Both the position numbers and the translations under genes were made by a program. Source: Ectocarpus siliculosus (Eukaryota > Sar > Phaeophyceae > Ectocarpales > Ectocarpaceae). Taken from it: a stretch of DNA of 64,000 nt. The notes under the pieces are model-generated. The model saw nothing but the letters and a program-made list of their open reading frames with translations, searched no databases and was not told the DNA's origin. This document shows positions 12,901 through 25,368 of the stretch, piece by piece. The stretch covers positions 198,785 through 262,784 of the forward strand of contig FN648407.1 in the NCBI GenBank assembly GCA_000310025.1, in the 5' to 3' direction. How positions within the stretch are numbered: position 1 is the first letter of the stretch; each line of letters opens with the position of its first letter.

Positions 12901-15139
12901 CATCGACTGCTGCTGTAGTATTTATCTTCGAACAAGTAGCCCCACTCAAGGTATGTCCCCCTTATACGGGAGGTCTTCGAAACTGAAGCAGCTACAACAG
13001 CAGTACTGCTGTAGTGAAGATTCCCGAAAAAAACGGAAATCCCGGTCTGCTGTTGTTGCCGCAGCACAGCTGTTGTTGTTTTCTTCACATCAAACTCAAA
13101 CAGGGTGAAAATGCATACATTTCGTAAGATGTAAAGAGACCGAGATTTGAAACCCACAACAGCAGGAGCTTCTTCCGTCAGCCAAATTTTAATTCGGCAC
13201 ATTGAACATTTTGCAAGGGCTTTATATAGTAAACCCATTTGCATCAATCCTGTGGGAACACGATTACTGCTGGGAAAAGTTAACGAGAGCTGGCCCGGAG
13301 GAACCGGTAGGCACTGCTACAGTAGTGCTGTTGCGCTTATTATGCATACAATATGGTGCGCGCGCCGAAAAAAAAGAAATTGTTGAGCACTCGAGGCTGC
13401 AGGGATCTTTAATGTAAGCTGTGTTTTGCGGCATCAGCTGTTTTTGCGCGAATAAACCCGCAACAGCAGAGCAGCGAATGAGGTAATCCATCCACAACAT
13501 AATATGTTCCTCGAGAAGACGCGCGGACAGCTCAAGACGCAACACGGGAAAAAGCACTACTGTAGCGACCATGGAGGAACGTGCGACGAAGAGGCACTAA
13601 CGGGCTCCAATGTTTGACGTGCGTATGTCTGTGCGCCTGACCGGTGAACGGGCTGTTGAGATCGCTGCGCAGAGAGCGACAAACGCTCTTTCTTTTCTTT
13701 GCGTTTCTTGTCCGCCCGCGGGCATGAGGATTTCTTTGTCCGTTTTTCGCCTCCCCCCCCCGCGCGCGGAACACCCGCTACACGGCTCACAAGCGATAAA
13801 CACTGACGCAGGCATGGGCTTAGGGGCATAAAATCCGCAAGACGGGCCGGGGAAACAACGACTCCGTGTGGAAATATTCAATATTCAAGATGCAAAACTC
13901 GCTCTCTTTTCTAGCATCTGTTGCCGTAACGAACGAACAGTTGTTTGATTGCTAATGGTGGTGACTGACGGACTGGTGTCGACAAACCTGCTGCTGCTTT
14001 CACGTCGGGGCCACATGAAGCTTGCTAGAGCGGTTCCTCCCTGTTCCTCCGCCTCCTCCTTTGCATAGCAAAAACAATGGCTCTGCGGGTGCTCTCTCCC
14101 TCTTCCTGTTGCTGCCCCTGCCTGCCTGCCTTTGTTTGGGGTGTGTTGCTCGTCGCTTGCTTGCCGAGGGGTCTCCAGGCTGTGGGGTCCCGTGGATGTT
14201 CTGTTCGGGATCCGGCACGGGGATCGAGGTATGTGGTTTCGGGGTTTGTCATATCTGCGTTGACCCTCAATGAGGTGGTCAATTGAGCAGGTGGCATCAT
14301 TTGCCATGCGTGTACCAGCAGGGCGTCTCCCCACTCCGGGCGATGGCGATATCCAACCTTGGCTTTGTTATTGCATCTTGGACGTACTTGTGCTCGGGGT
14401 TCAGGATGGTGTCGACTTCTGCAGGAGGTAGGCAAGGTCTCTATGGTCAAGACTACATACTCCGTATGTAGCATGTGGTGGGTGCTGTACATCCGCTCGA
14501 GAGTAGTGCGTTGGACTAGTCTACGTTTATAGCACACCCATGGTTTCCACCAGTAACTGCTGTATTGCCTAGGTGAGCGCGGCATGGAAGGCCGGCTTGA
14601 GTGCTGACGATAAAGTATGCCCTGTTCACGCTAGATTGTGTCGTACTCGAATGCTGTAGAGCCGTTTTTTGCGAAGATGTACGTTGCTCCATCATGTGTA
14701 GGTTCAACGTCGCTCTCCTCTGTTCTACCTGCTCACCGCACAGCACTGGTACCTGCTGCAGCACAGCACTACCTGCTGCAGCAGTGTGGAATTTCATGAG
14801 CATTTCGTCAGTCTTTTTGTCGTCTGGGCGATATTCTAATGCACTGGACTGAGACCATAGCGATTTTCGACGGAAAACCGACGACACTTTTCTGTTTGCA
14901 GCCGTACCGCGTACTGTTCATATTATGAAGTACTCGGGTGAGACTTGTCGCGAAAGGAGGCCTAGTCAGGCCTAGAGCCGTGGTGAACCCTGAGGGCTGG
15001 AAACCTGGCAGTTGCTTTTGTTTCGTGTCTACCACGTTCCCTCGGACAGAAGGTTTCCCGATGCCCCCTGCTCCTGCCATAGGTACACAGACCGCGACAG
15101 CAGTCATGCGAGATGGCTTTGTCTTTCTCCGCATGGTGC
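9973..15139. other. No supported gene
   Basis: The missing 5' exon(s) of the PH-domain gene probably lie here, but no start-plus-donor of the right phase stands out. A candidate ATG frame on the minus strand near 10290 ends at a possible donor in the wrong phase. The rest, including open frames at 11200-12050, 12880-13250, 13600-14590 and 14600-15130, shows no family similarity that I can recognise. Short GCTGCAGCA-type repeats occur near 14740-14790. Confidence 0.4.
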
Positions 15140-16440
15140 ATTTACATGACCTTTTCCTGTGCTAAGAATACTAAAAGTACGGCAAATTCATCAACTTGCG
15201 CTGGTGGTACTGCAGTCCCTGTTAAGAGCGTTGGCAAGAAATTCGGCGTGCTACTCCGTTGTCGATACGTCACGTTGCCCGACCTAGACAACCCGCGGTT
15301 AAGGCGGTATCGCACGTCGATGTGCTTGCTTGCTATTATAGGCGCGGAGTTGAGGCGGTTCTGCGCCAACGTCATGTCCTCAAGGACCTGGAAGCTGCTG
15401 CCACTGGTTTCTGAGGCAAACAAACACAGGGAGTGTACACATAAAAGAAAAAAGAAAAAACTTCACGCCCTGCCCGGGAGCTAGGTACTCGGCTTCGGTC
15501 GAATACATCGACACGATGCTGTGCGTTTTGCTGCCATGGCTGATTACGGTACCTCCAACCGTTGTTGCCAAACCTGACACAAAACGCCTACAACCACTGC
15601 GCCTACATGCGCTGCGTCGGCGTAGCTGGCGTCTACGTATACAGCCAGCTCTAGCCCCGACCCCCGTTTGTAGGTGATGCCGAAGCCCCCTCGTCCCTTT
15701 CGGGTAGCCGAGGTTCTGCATGATGGCCACCCAATGCGTCGAGGTCTGAGCGTGGGCGTGGCGCGCTACCGAACGCACGGCGAACGAGACGCCCGGCCGC
15801 GAGAAAGTCGACACACACACATATCATGCTGCCGATGGCCTCCCCCACCAGCCACTCGTCGCCGTACCCTAAGATAGGAAAGGTTTGCCCGGTGCCTCTA
15901 TCGTACTCTGTGGTAATTGACGAACACATCGGAGAGCGGTAGCGCCGGTGTTGGCCACAGACCTCTCCTGCCTGGCCTGCTCCACACCCCCTTCGACCAA
16001 CGACATTGTTACGCTCGCTTGGGATGCCACGGACCGCCAGTGCTTTCTCTGCCCCATCCAGTGCCATGGCGTCGTCCGCGGTCGTTCCGCCCACCGGCAA
16101 GCCCACCACAAGCACCGCCTCCTCGGACCGGCACTTGCCCTTGTCGTGCCCGAAACCCATGCACCGCACGGGGAGCTCGCTCTTGATGCAAGCGGTCCTC
16201 TGGTGCCCCCGCTCCCCGCGCCGGAGGCAGCGGCCGGGTACGTCGCCTGCGCCGCCACCGCCACGGCCAAGGCCAGCCTTCGCGTCGCCACCTTCTGGTT
16301 GACGCCGCTGCCGCCGCCCTTGCGCTGCCGTCGCTCGCGAGGAAGGACTGCTCCGCCTTCCGCTGGCCCTTCTTCTCCCCCGGGTTCTTGTCCTCGATGC
16401 GGTTTCCCTCGAGGGGCAAACTCTATACCGTACGTACCGC
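15140..16440 (-). mobile_element. Ty1/copia retrotransposon relic (gag end and RNase H region)
   Basis: On the minus strand, translated pieces recall copia polyproteins. From right to left there is a zinc-knuckle-like piece with GFGHDKGKC (about 16130), then a pol end with the copia RNase H signatures ARHAHAQTSTHWVAIMQNLG, SGLATTVGGTVISHGSK, STEAEYLA and, further on, ASKHIDVRY (about 15300). Gag-like and RNase H-like parts lie next to each other with the middle of pol absent. No LTRs were found. It is a fossil, clearly broken in many places, and looks old. Its knuckle resembles the one in the copia element at 55602-60049, so the two may be relatives. Confidence 0.75.
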
Positions 16441-17781
16441 ATACCTTTCGAGTGAGACTTGTTCAGTATATTAACTTCACGAGAGGAAGACAAACGTCCA
16501 TGCAAGGGAACAGAGGATAAGGAGGAGTGCCGCAAAGGGCGTCCTCATACACGCAGGGTCCCTGTGGATCATCACGGTGCCCCTACCCCCTAGCAGTCTA
16601 CACAATCTGCCTGGCACAAAACCATTCGGTAGACGTATCCAACGGATACATCCGTCAAACCAAGAACACAACGCACTGCTGCCTTCAACATTAATTCTCC
16701 CAAAACACCGCGCAGCTACAAATAGTTTCTACGGCGGTGATACAAAAGCCGTACAGGATGCATGATGGCATTTTTTGCTGTCTAGCGAAAGCAGGATGAA
16801 CGTCGCGGTTTGTATGCAGTGATGGACCTTCGTACATCCTATTGTGCACAATTTTTTTTGAAGGATTGTTTCGTTTTTTTGGGACAGCATGACATGTATC
16901 GTGATGTCATAACCATCGTTGGTTCGCTCCACTAGTAAGCAGGTCGCATCTCAGGAAACGAGACTGTGATTTACAACCAGGTGCACATCATTGTGCCGTT
17001 CTCCAACATGCCGCTTGTCCTTTAGGGCCGAGCTGGAGTAATAGCGGCTTGGCTGGGCGGCGCGTGCCTACGGCGGGAGTCGCTGTCTCTCGGTCTGGAC
17101 GTGCCGTTGCGGTGTGTCGAGCAGGTATAATGATTGGATGCGGGAAGGGGCTGGACAACCTCGATGGTACCACCGCTGCTGCTGCTGTGTTTGTGTTTTT
17201 GTTCGTTGTGGGAAACGGGTCCTCAACATCACGTAATCTGGATCCTGTTGAGATGGTTTAGCGGTGGGGGAGTCAGGGCGTATTTCAAGTGAGCGCGTCG
17301 AATCACACGACCCCCCGCCTATCGTGTGTCGGAGGCACCTCGGGCCTTTTTTGCATGCAGCAGAAATGTCACCTATTATAGCACACCGATGGTTATAACT
17401 TGAGGACATCGCAAGGGCGCAACAGCTCCAGCCAACATTGTTCTAGCTCTGCTTAACGAGAAAAAAGGGAAGTTACGCCGCAAAACGCAGCAAAAAATGT
17501 CCGTGGCAGTTGTTGTGGGCCCCAACCGAAGTGGCCCTTGCCAGTTTTCTGTTTATGGACAGAGTAAATCGCTGAGTTGTTGTGCACCATTCGATGTGTA
17601 GAACCGATAGTTTTGCGCTTGGTATGAGCCCCCCCCCCTCCCCCCGAGCATTGTAGGAATGCGAGGTCAATGGTCTCGCGACTACGGCATGCGTTTATGC
17701 GTTTATATGAGTACACCCACCCACCCCGCCCCTCCCCAGATCACCCGTTTGATACCTTTCTCTCCACCCGGCTCTCCCCAG
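16441..17781. other. No gene; contains a diverged dispersed-repeat copy
   Basis: No coding signal. Bases 17652-17718 match, in opposite orientation, the start of the sequence inserted at 59424-59961: both share a block reading GCGAGGTCAATGGT, then GACTACGGCATGC, then GAGTACACCC beside a C-rich run. Confidence 0.5.
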
Positions 17782-18099
17782 GCAGAGGACGTCATTCGCG
17801 CCCGCCGCACCGCAGAAGACCGCTCTATTCCTCGCGAAGAAGTCACTTGAGAGATGGGGGGTCCAATCGAGCAGCAGCAGCAAGAGGCGTGGAGGGGGGC
17901 GGGGGAGGGGAGGGGGGAGACGCGGAAGAAACTCTCGGAATGAGGCAAGGGCTGGCGTCAGCAGCATCGACGTCAGCGTCCGCCCGGGGGCCGACGAACA
18001 GCAGTGTATTGTCGGCAGGGGAGGGGGGCCGCAGTCCCGAGGAGAAGGCGCAAGGTGTGGAGAAAGAAAGAATGGAGAGAATATTGGCTCTTGCGAGTG
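17782..18099 (+). CDS. Candidate 5' exon of the PPR gene
   Basis: The interval has an acceptor (CTCCCCAG at 17774-17781) and a possible donor at 18100 (GTACGG). It is open throughout in one frame and ends in phase 1, which agrees with the two-base start proposed for the next exon at 19288. The product would be low-complexity: Arg/Ser-rich, then Gly/Ala/Ser-rich, ending EKERMERILALAS. That would suit the poorly conserved N-terminal organelle-targeting part of a PPR protein. A 5' exon with the start codon would still be missing. Support is phase and open frame only, so this is a guess. Confidence 0.3.
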
Positions 18100-19287
18100 G
18101 TACGGGCCATCGCTTAAGCGAGGGTATTTTTTTGTGCGCGAGTCTCGCCGCCTACGTCCTCTGCAGCGCAACCCAACATCGGCCACGTAGGATTCAGCTT
18201 AGGATTTTCAACACCTTAGCACCTGTTCTTGTGGTCGAGTCCTTAAGCTTTGGGAATCAGGGGTTTCGTTGCAGGACGCAGCCATCACTACTCGCAGGCC
18301 GATTCACAAATCCGGCGGCGCTGTGTCGTGTGCGAGGGCATCGTTCACCGCAGACAGTGCAGTCGGTCAACAGTCTGGACGACTCTATTTAGATCTTCTT
18401 TGTAGACTGGTCGCTGGGCCACCCAGCCTCGTGGTAAAGCGACTGATTTTGGAGCGTCTGGTCGCGTTCGTCTAACACCCTCGGTTTTCACTTCGCTGCA
18501 GAGACGCGTTGCACCGCTTTTTATGGGGGTACAAAGTTGCGAGAAGAGCTACGGCTTTTGACAACTTTTGGTCGGGCACTTTTGTCAAAAACACTTCTAT
18601 TGCACGCTCGCTAGGGGCGAAGGAAATTTTCTTCACGCGACTGGTGGAATGCGGAGGCGTTTATCATTTTGTTGTTGTTTGGGCAACGGCGAGAAGCAGG
18701 CACACCCCTTCATCCCACACAGCGAAATCGGCCGGAGCGTGCCACAAAGCGTGGAAAACGAGTTGGTGGCACAAAACCTGGCGTCATGCCTTCTAATCGA
18801 AGCCAGGAAGACCTCGATCATGCTCACATCCTCCAACACACATTGTTGACGCAGACTCGAAGAATATGCCCGGTATACGTACTGCCGGTGTTTTCGGCGG
18901 GCACACACTGAATTTCCAAGTCACTGTCAGCACTTTCAATAGTGCCGGTCCGGTATTGTGCCGGTGAATTTCTGGGCACATAATGCCGGCACTAAACAGG
19001 GACCCCGTGGTAGTTTTTTTTTTTTTTTTGGTGCTCGTCCCTTCCATTTCGGGTGCCAGTCTACGCCTCTCGGTGCACGTGGATACGAAAACATACAGCG
19101 TCGAAATTCGCTGGCCTTTTATATCTGCGGAACCGCGTCCGCGTAAAGGTGCTTCTGTGCAACTCCCTGTTCGAGTCCTTCTTTTATTTCTTGACGAAAC
19201 CCCTTTTTCCTTCCACGACAAACCATTAGGTGTCGCCCTTTTAACCTGCCACGTGTTGTTGTTGCTTGCCCTCTTCGGTGTTCGAAG

Positions 19288-22200
19288 CGAAAAAGGAGGA
19301 GGCGAAGGAGGCGAAGGCGGCGAAGGCGGCGAAGGCGGCGGCAGCTGTGGTTGCGGCGCTAGGGTCGCCGGCGAAGGCGGTCGCGACTGCTTCTACCACC
19401 GCCGGCGGTAACGGCGGTAACAAGGGCAGCGCCAAAAAGAAGAGGTTGATGGCTCAGATGGTGAAAGCCGCGGGGCAGCGGCAGCACTGGAAGGAGGCCA
19501 TCGTTTTGTTCGATCAGATGCAGGAAAAGGTGCGTTAAGTCTGTCGAGAAAAGCTAGGATGCACGCGACGAACTTTTTGTGCGCAAGGAGCCGAGAGAGG
19601 TACCGGCGTGGCAAAGCCTGTCTTGTTGGAGTCCAGAGGGGCCGGAAAAGGTATATAAGCGTGGGGTGGCGGGATCATATCTTGATTCACGGTGCCCCTC
19701 ACTCCCCGCATCGGTTTCGCAATGCCTCTCGCGGCAGTAACACCCGCTCTGTCACTAGGAATTTCCACGCACCAGCACCCAAAACCACAAACCCTATCCG
19801 AAACCACCGCTACAAACCTCTCAGAATTAACCCCAACTTGCCCAACCCTAGGGTGTCCCCACGGTGAAGGCGGCGTACGGGGCTGCTCTACGTGCGTGCG
19901 CCAAGGGAGCGGATTGGGAGCGCGGCACTCAGCTGCTAGATAACTACCTCGAGGTGCAGTAGTTTTGTGTTTGGAGGGTGGGTCTCGAGAAATTTTGAGG
20001 GCATCCAAGAAGAGCGGCCTGTTGTGCCGACGTGCAACGTTTCTGAAACGGTTTGTGTCGCGCCGACGTGTTGCGGTTGGTCGGTATGCGTACCCGCCCC
20101 CAGCTCTCTCTCTCTTACGAGAATGTCCAGAGCTCTCTTGGTTATCAGTGATTTTTAAGGTCGGAGCGATAATCAATGTCGGAAGGGGCGCCGTGTGGTC
20201 ATGTATTAAGTGAGTATCCCCCCCCCCCTCACCGCGCTTCCTTGCCTCGACACATTCAAGCATCACGGTCCTTTTACGTGTCTCGTGGCTTGGGTTCTTG
20301 CAGAAGGGAGATAAACGATCCCCCCCCCCTCCAACCCCGTACCCACACCCACGCTCCACTCCCCGCTTGTCCCGGCGTGATTTCACGGCGTCCCTCCGGT
20401 TGCGTTGCAGGAGGGGTACGAGCTGGAAGAGGGTGTGGTAAACAACGCAGTCAAGGCGTGCTGTCGGGCAGGGAGACCAAGCGAGGCGGAAGCAATTTTG
20501 GCCAACAGTCTCGAGCGGGGACTCGTTCCCGAGGTATGTGGCAAGCTTAAGGGTGGCGGCGGTGGCATGAAAAGTACACGGCCGTGTGGGGTTCAACAAC
20601 GCGCTCAAAGTAGTGGTATGTTGGATGATGAGTTGGTGGTACAAGCGTTGCTTGATTTTGCCAGTCGGCGACGTTTTGCGGAGAGTATTCTTCCACACAG
20701 AAAATTCTTTTATTAGGAGAAATAAAACCAGTAGCCCACCAGAGAAGAAGTGGTGTTAAAAGAGGTTTCGATGGGGGAGGAGGCGTGTGAGAGGTGGCGC
20801 CACCGGCCGGACGACCCCTTTTGCCGACACAAGCTTCTTGTCTTTCTTATATTTCGTTGTCGTATGATTCCAGGATAGAAGACCCGACTTGCATCATCGC
20901 GCATCCGAAGGTTTCGGTCATGACACAACAGGTGGTTGGATTTGATTGGGTCGAGTTGACGTCTATCCACCGCCGCAACCAACCAACCAACGACAACACC
21001 AACAATGACTATCACAACAGCAGCAGCAACGTTGTACTGTATCTGACGTTGGGCCACAACGGTTACGGCAGGTGTCGCTCTTCACGGCAGTGATGAACGC
21101 GTGCTACACGGTTGGCGACATGGACGCCATCTTGGCTATCGGAGAGCAGCTGCGGGCGCAGAGCCTCACGCCGGACCACGCCGGGTATCACCTCATCGTG
21201 ACCTCCCACATAAGCAAGCTCGTAAGTGGTTGGCCTAAGAATTGACGGCGTGCTGTTGTGTATCCTCGCGGGTTTGGACCTGAAGATTGTCGAACTGCGG
21301 CTGTGTCTGGCCCTGAGTGATTGGACTGAGTTGTCGGAGTGCTGCTGTGTTTGCTTAATCGGAGTGAAGGTTTCGGTGAAACGAGTTTATTTTTTTGGCT
21401 ACCGCTCAGTGGGGCGCACGCGGGTGCCAACACCGTACCGTGCATTTTTTTTTATTGTCACGATGGTTTTTTTGGCTGTCCGACTCTCGTACAATATGTA
21501 AATCGATTTCGCACACTCTTTGGTTGCTAAGCTGAGAATCACTTGTATTTTTTTAGGTCAATGTCATGCCTCCCCCAACACAGGACTCGTGATGCTTTTG
21601 GTTCCTAAACTCATCTGCGTTTTTATGTTTCTGATTACTTCACAACGATTTTTTGTAAAAACACAACAAATTAAACTCGTCCACAGACAAGATACGAGCC
21701 AATTTTGTCCACTTCGTTACTTCACGCCCCTCCTGCCCCTCCTTCTGCCCTCATTGCAGGACTGGGTGAGCGCCACCGAAGCGCTGGTGGAGATGGGGGA
21801 GGCGGGGCTGGCCCCTACCGCGGGCTCCGCTCGAAAGTGGAGGCTTGCCAACGCGGTGATAGAGGAGATCGACATAGAGGTTAACGAAGATTATATGCCC
21901 CGCGAGGGAGAAGAGGCAGACGACAGGATGCAAGGGGCGGGTAGTAGATGGGGTGACCGCGGGGCAAGGGAGGGCGGTGGTTTTGAGGAGCGGGAGGAGG
22001 AAGCCAAACGGCGGGATGGTGAGTATCAAGGAGAGGTTTGAGGGACAGCAGTAGCATTGTCGTGGTCTCTGTATTAAGGCCGCATTGTGGTCCCCGTAAA
22101 AGGCCGGTCGCACTGTGTAAGTCGTGTGATACTGGTGGAATGTTCAAGTCGTTTCATGCTCTGGATATTGCCGGGTGCCCGGTATAGAGGGCCAGCCATC

Positions 22201-22592
22201 CCCCTTGGCAGTATGCGGTCTTACGTCTTATATCACAGGAGGGGTGACTGCTGTTGTATGCGTGCAAGCAAATAGACTACTCTGTCGAAGCTAGGTGTTC
22301 CACACAGAGTGCTGTATGAGGGCTAGAGAGAACAACGCAGAGATAAGGGGCGAGGTGGACACATGGAAGGCTTTGAGTTGTTTGCCACCTTGGAAGAGCT
22401 GCAAATGTATTTCTAGTCTTTATCTAACGAGAGCCGATGTTCGAGGTGCTTGAGGCCAGGAGACGAGCGGACGGAGTGCGGCTGCAGCCGTACGGCTATC
22501 TATGGTTTACGCCGCCACCGATGTACTTTCTTGCTGCGCTAGAGAGAGAGATGAAAATTTCCCGCAGTTTTTTTATTGGCCAAACTTTGTGA
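19288..22592 (+). CDS. Pentatricopeptide-repeat (PPR) protein
   Basis: Exons read as 19288-19529, 19852-19953, 20411-20533, 21072-21221, 21760-22018 and 22432-22592 (stop TGA at 22590). All internal junctions are GT/AG with matching phase. The first exon begins with an Ala/Lys-rich stretch, then VKAAGQRQHWKEAIVLFDQM. Following exons each carry about one 35-residue helix-turn-helix unit: YGAALRACAKGADWERG, VVNNAVKACCRAGRPSEAEA with GLVPE, SLFTAVMNACYTVGDMDA with LTPD, then DWVSATEALVEMGEAGLAP. The spacing and AC..G pattern are those of PPR repeats. PPR proteins bind organellar RNA and act in editing, splicing, stability or translation in mitochondria or plastids. The tail is Glu/Arg-rich. The last exon depends on donor GTGAGT at 22019; without it the frame stops at 22041. 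The true start codon was not found. About four to five repeats is few for the family. Confidence 0.78.
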
Positions 22593-25368
22593 AAGGAGCT
22601 TTTGATTGGTCGAAAATTCCTGTTCGACATGTGACGTCATCCACGTATTCTAAAGCAAGGGGGTTCAGTTTCTGTTGCGCCTAGCACTATTCATTTCGAC
22701 TATTTAGTACAGGTTCTCGAGGGCACTGGCGGGAGTTGAGGGCTTCCAAGAATCAGGTGTATGCATACCATGCGTTTGTGTTGTGACCTCATCGCGGGAA
22801 TGTTTCTTTGAAGTGTCCTATAGGCTGCCCGTGCTATTTTTCGCCCCATCGTGAGAGTGTGTGCCGGAAAGGAGGCGTGAGGCCATTGGAGTTGAGGGAA
22901 GGCAGCTGGAGTGTGATGTGAAACTTCGTGGTGCTCTCGTAATGAAAGCAACATCCGGCGAGTCATGACGGCTTCTTGACACCACGTACCCTGTGGTCTG
23001 TCTCGCCCCCCCCCTCAATATGCGTGTACTGCCGATTGACGCTAGTTCGTGACCCCGAATTTTGTACGGAAGGTGAGAGGAAGGTCAAGAACGGTTTCAA
23101 ATGAGCATCACGACAACTCCAGCAACAAACCTCTCCGCTTGCTGAAAAAGCAGGCATATTGCTGTGGGGAGCGCCGATGCTACAAACGCAGGCAATGTTG
23201 CCGTGGGGACCGCAAACGCTGCAGTTCAATAGCAGCGGCGGCCCGGCGCCCGCAGCAGCAGTACAGCACTTGTCGCAATCACGAGTGTGTCCCGCCCGAA
23301 AATGTCGCACAAAGATCTACTTCGAAGTAGAAAATACTCTGGTGCGACAAGAACGAGATGCTCGACATGACCTACGTCAGTCTGATGGTACACCTTCCCA
23401 TTTCGCACGAAGGTGTGAATTGGGAGTACATGCTGTTCGATTGCTTCGGTATTTTGCTTGGCTCGAGTCCTACCATACCTCGTTTTATCCAGAGGAACTA
23501 CGAGTGACTGACGATAACTCCGACACGAATTTGTACCAAAACGCATACAAATATATGCGAAACAACCCCGTCTCCCTCCTCCTAAAGTGCTAAAAAACGT
23601 CACGACATACGGGTACACATGCAGCAGTTAGTCTATCGGCCCTCGTCTGCTCCCAGTGGAGGCGCGGTGGCAGTCCCTCGACGTGAACTTCAAGCACACT
23701 CATCCCGTAGTATAGCACACTCAACAACAACGACACAGGATGATACACACACGGTACATACGCAGGGAAGACTGGCGATTTTTTTCCCTCCCACCCCGAC
23801 AATCTTTCGCGTCGATCGTCATGTGGTGTCCAAAACGCACTTGCTTCTCACATACCACCTACGAATGCTTGGCACCCAAGCTCGCCTCGCGGAGCACACT
23901 ACGTTACTCTTCGCGGCGGCGCCAATTTTCACGATGACGCGCTTAATCGATTCCATGTGGTGCTTGTCCGCCAGACCGCGCCCCACTTTATTCACCCTCG
24001 ACTCCTCTAAAGAAACCATCCCCTCCTCTAAATCGTTTGCAGTACAAATAAATCAATACAGAACGAAACCCAACGTGACGGAAGGACTTTGCTTGATGTA
24101 GCAATCAGCAGTCCTTTGCCTGCTACAGTCTTTTTTCGTCATGCTGCTCCTGCAAATACAAACACACGCCGCAAGCATATGCACGAGTGCTCCCTGCGTT
24201 CCTCGTAACTCGGACCACGCAAGGAAGGCCTCCAAACTACGTCTATCATTCAGCAACATCTAAGAACTAGAATACCCTCAAGTTTGTCGTCTCTCCTTCC
24301 GGGAACAGCAACATCTGCTGACTCCCGTTCTACCTGTACAGACACGAGCGAGCTCGGAGACCTGCACCAGCTTTCTGATCGTACCTTTTCTCTCTCAAAC
24401 CAGGCATATCTCCCTCCCATCCAAATAAAAACCCATTCCAAACACGGGGCCCTCAAAACCCGTTCCAAACGAAGGACCCATCGCGGTTCGGAGCATGGTA
24501 CAGCCCCAGTATACCGCCAACCAGACCAGCACGCCGGGTGTGTACACATACATACCCTCAATTTTTCAAACTTCGCTGGTCCCCACACTTTTTCTTGCCT
24601 GCCAAACCATTTCCAGGCTTCCGCACCAGCAACAACAACCACCAGAAGCGACCCCGTCAGTGCATGCAAAGCATACGGAGTCTGCTTCTCTTCCGTCCTC
24701 CCTGCTCAAGCACAACAACATCTCCCTCGCCCCCGCTTTTGATTCTTCAAACAATTCCATGATCATGGGAGGGGATATCCAACCGTAAACTGAACCACGC
24801 GCACATCAACCAAGACACGGACGGGTAGAGTCCGAAGGTAGTAGGTGCAAAACAACGGGCCAAATTGTATCACAAGTTGATTGTCACCCCTTCCCACTCA
24901 ATGCCAACCCCTTATCAAGCCCTGACAACTCTGCTCGAGACTTTCCTCTCAAAAGACCAGAAGCATGGCGTTTCTTTTCTCTCCACCATGACCACAACGG
25001 CACTTGGGGCTCTTCCTCCGCCTGAAGCACACACTTTGGTGTAAGCATCAACAGAACCCTAAAGGCGCACAACACCGTATCTATTCCGGCCACCCGGCAA
25101 AAGCAGGCGTCCAATATCAGGTACAGATCTTTCAAATCACACTTGACCTCTACGCATGCGTCACCACGACCCTTGTACCCTTCTTTTCAAACGCAAATAT
25201 GTACAATCTTGGGAGAGCGCGCGCAACAAACAACAAGATCGTTCCCTTACAACGACTTAACGCGGGCTGCGCTCCCCCCAACTTCAAACCACTCCTACCC
25301 CCCTCAACAGACAGGGCTTCAAGTTCCTCTGTCCCAAGTGTTAACCCTAACCCAACTTCCAAACGATC
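22593..25368. other. No supported gene
   Basis: The interval lies between the convergent 3' ends of the PPR gene (+) and the gene at 25369-27055 (-). Open frames at 23159-23593, 23226-23618 and 24250-24742 show no recognisable family and no consistent splice borders. Nothing else stands out. Confidence 0.45.

Noticed and set aside
19535-20698. 387-codon minus-strand frame
   Set aside because: Antisense to two PPR exons and their introns; no similarity and odd composition. The plus-strand exons explain the sequence.
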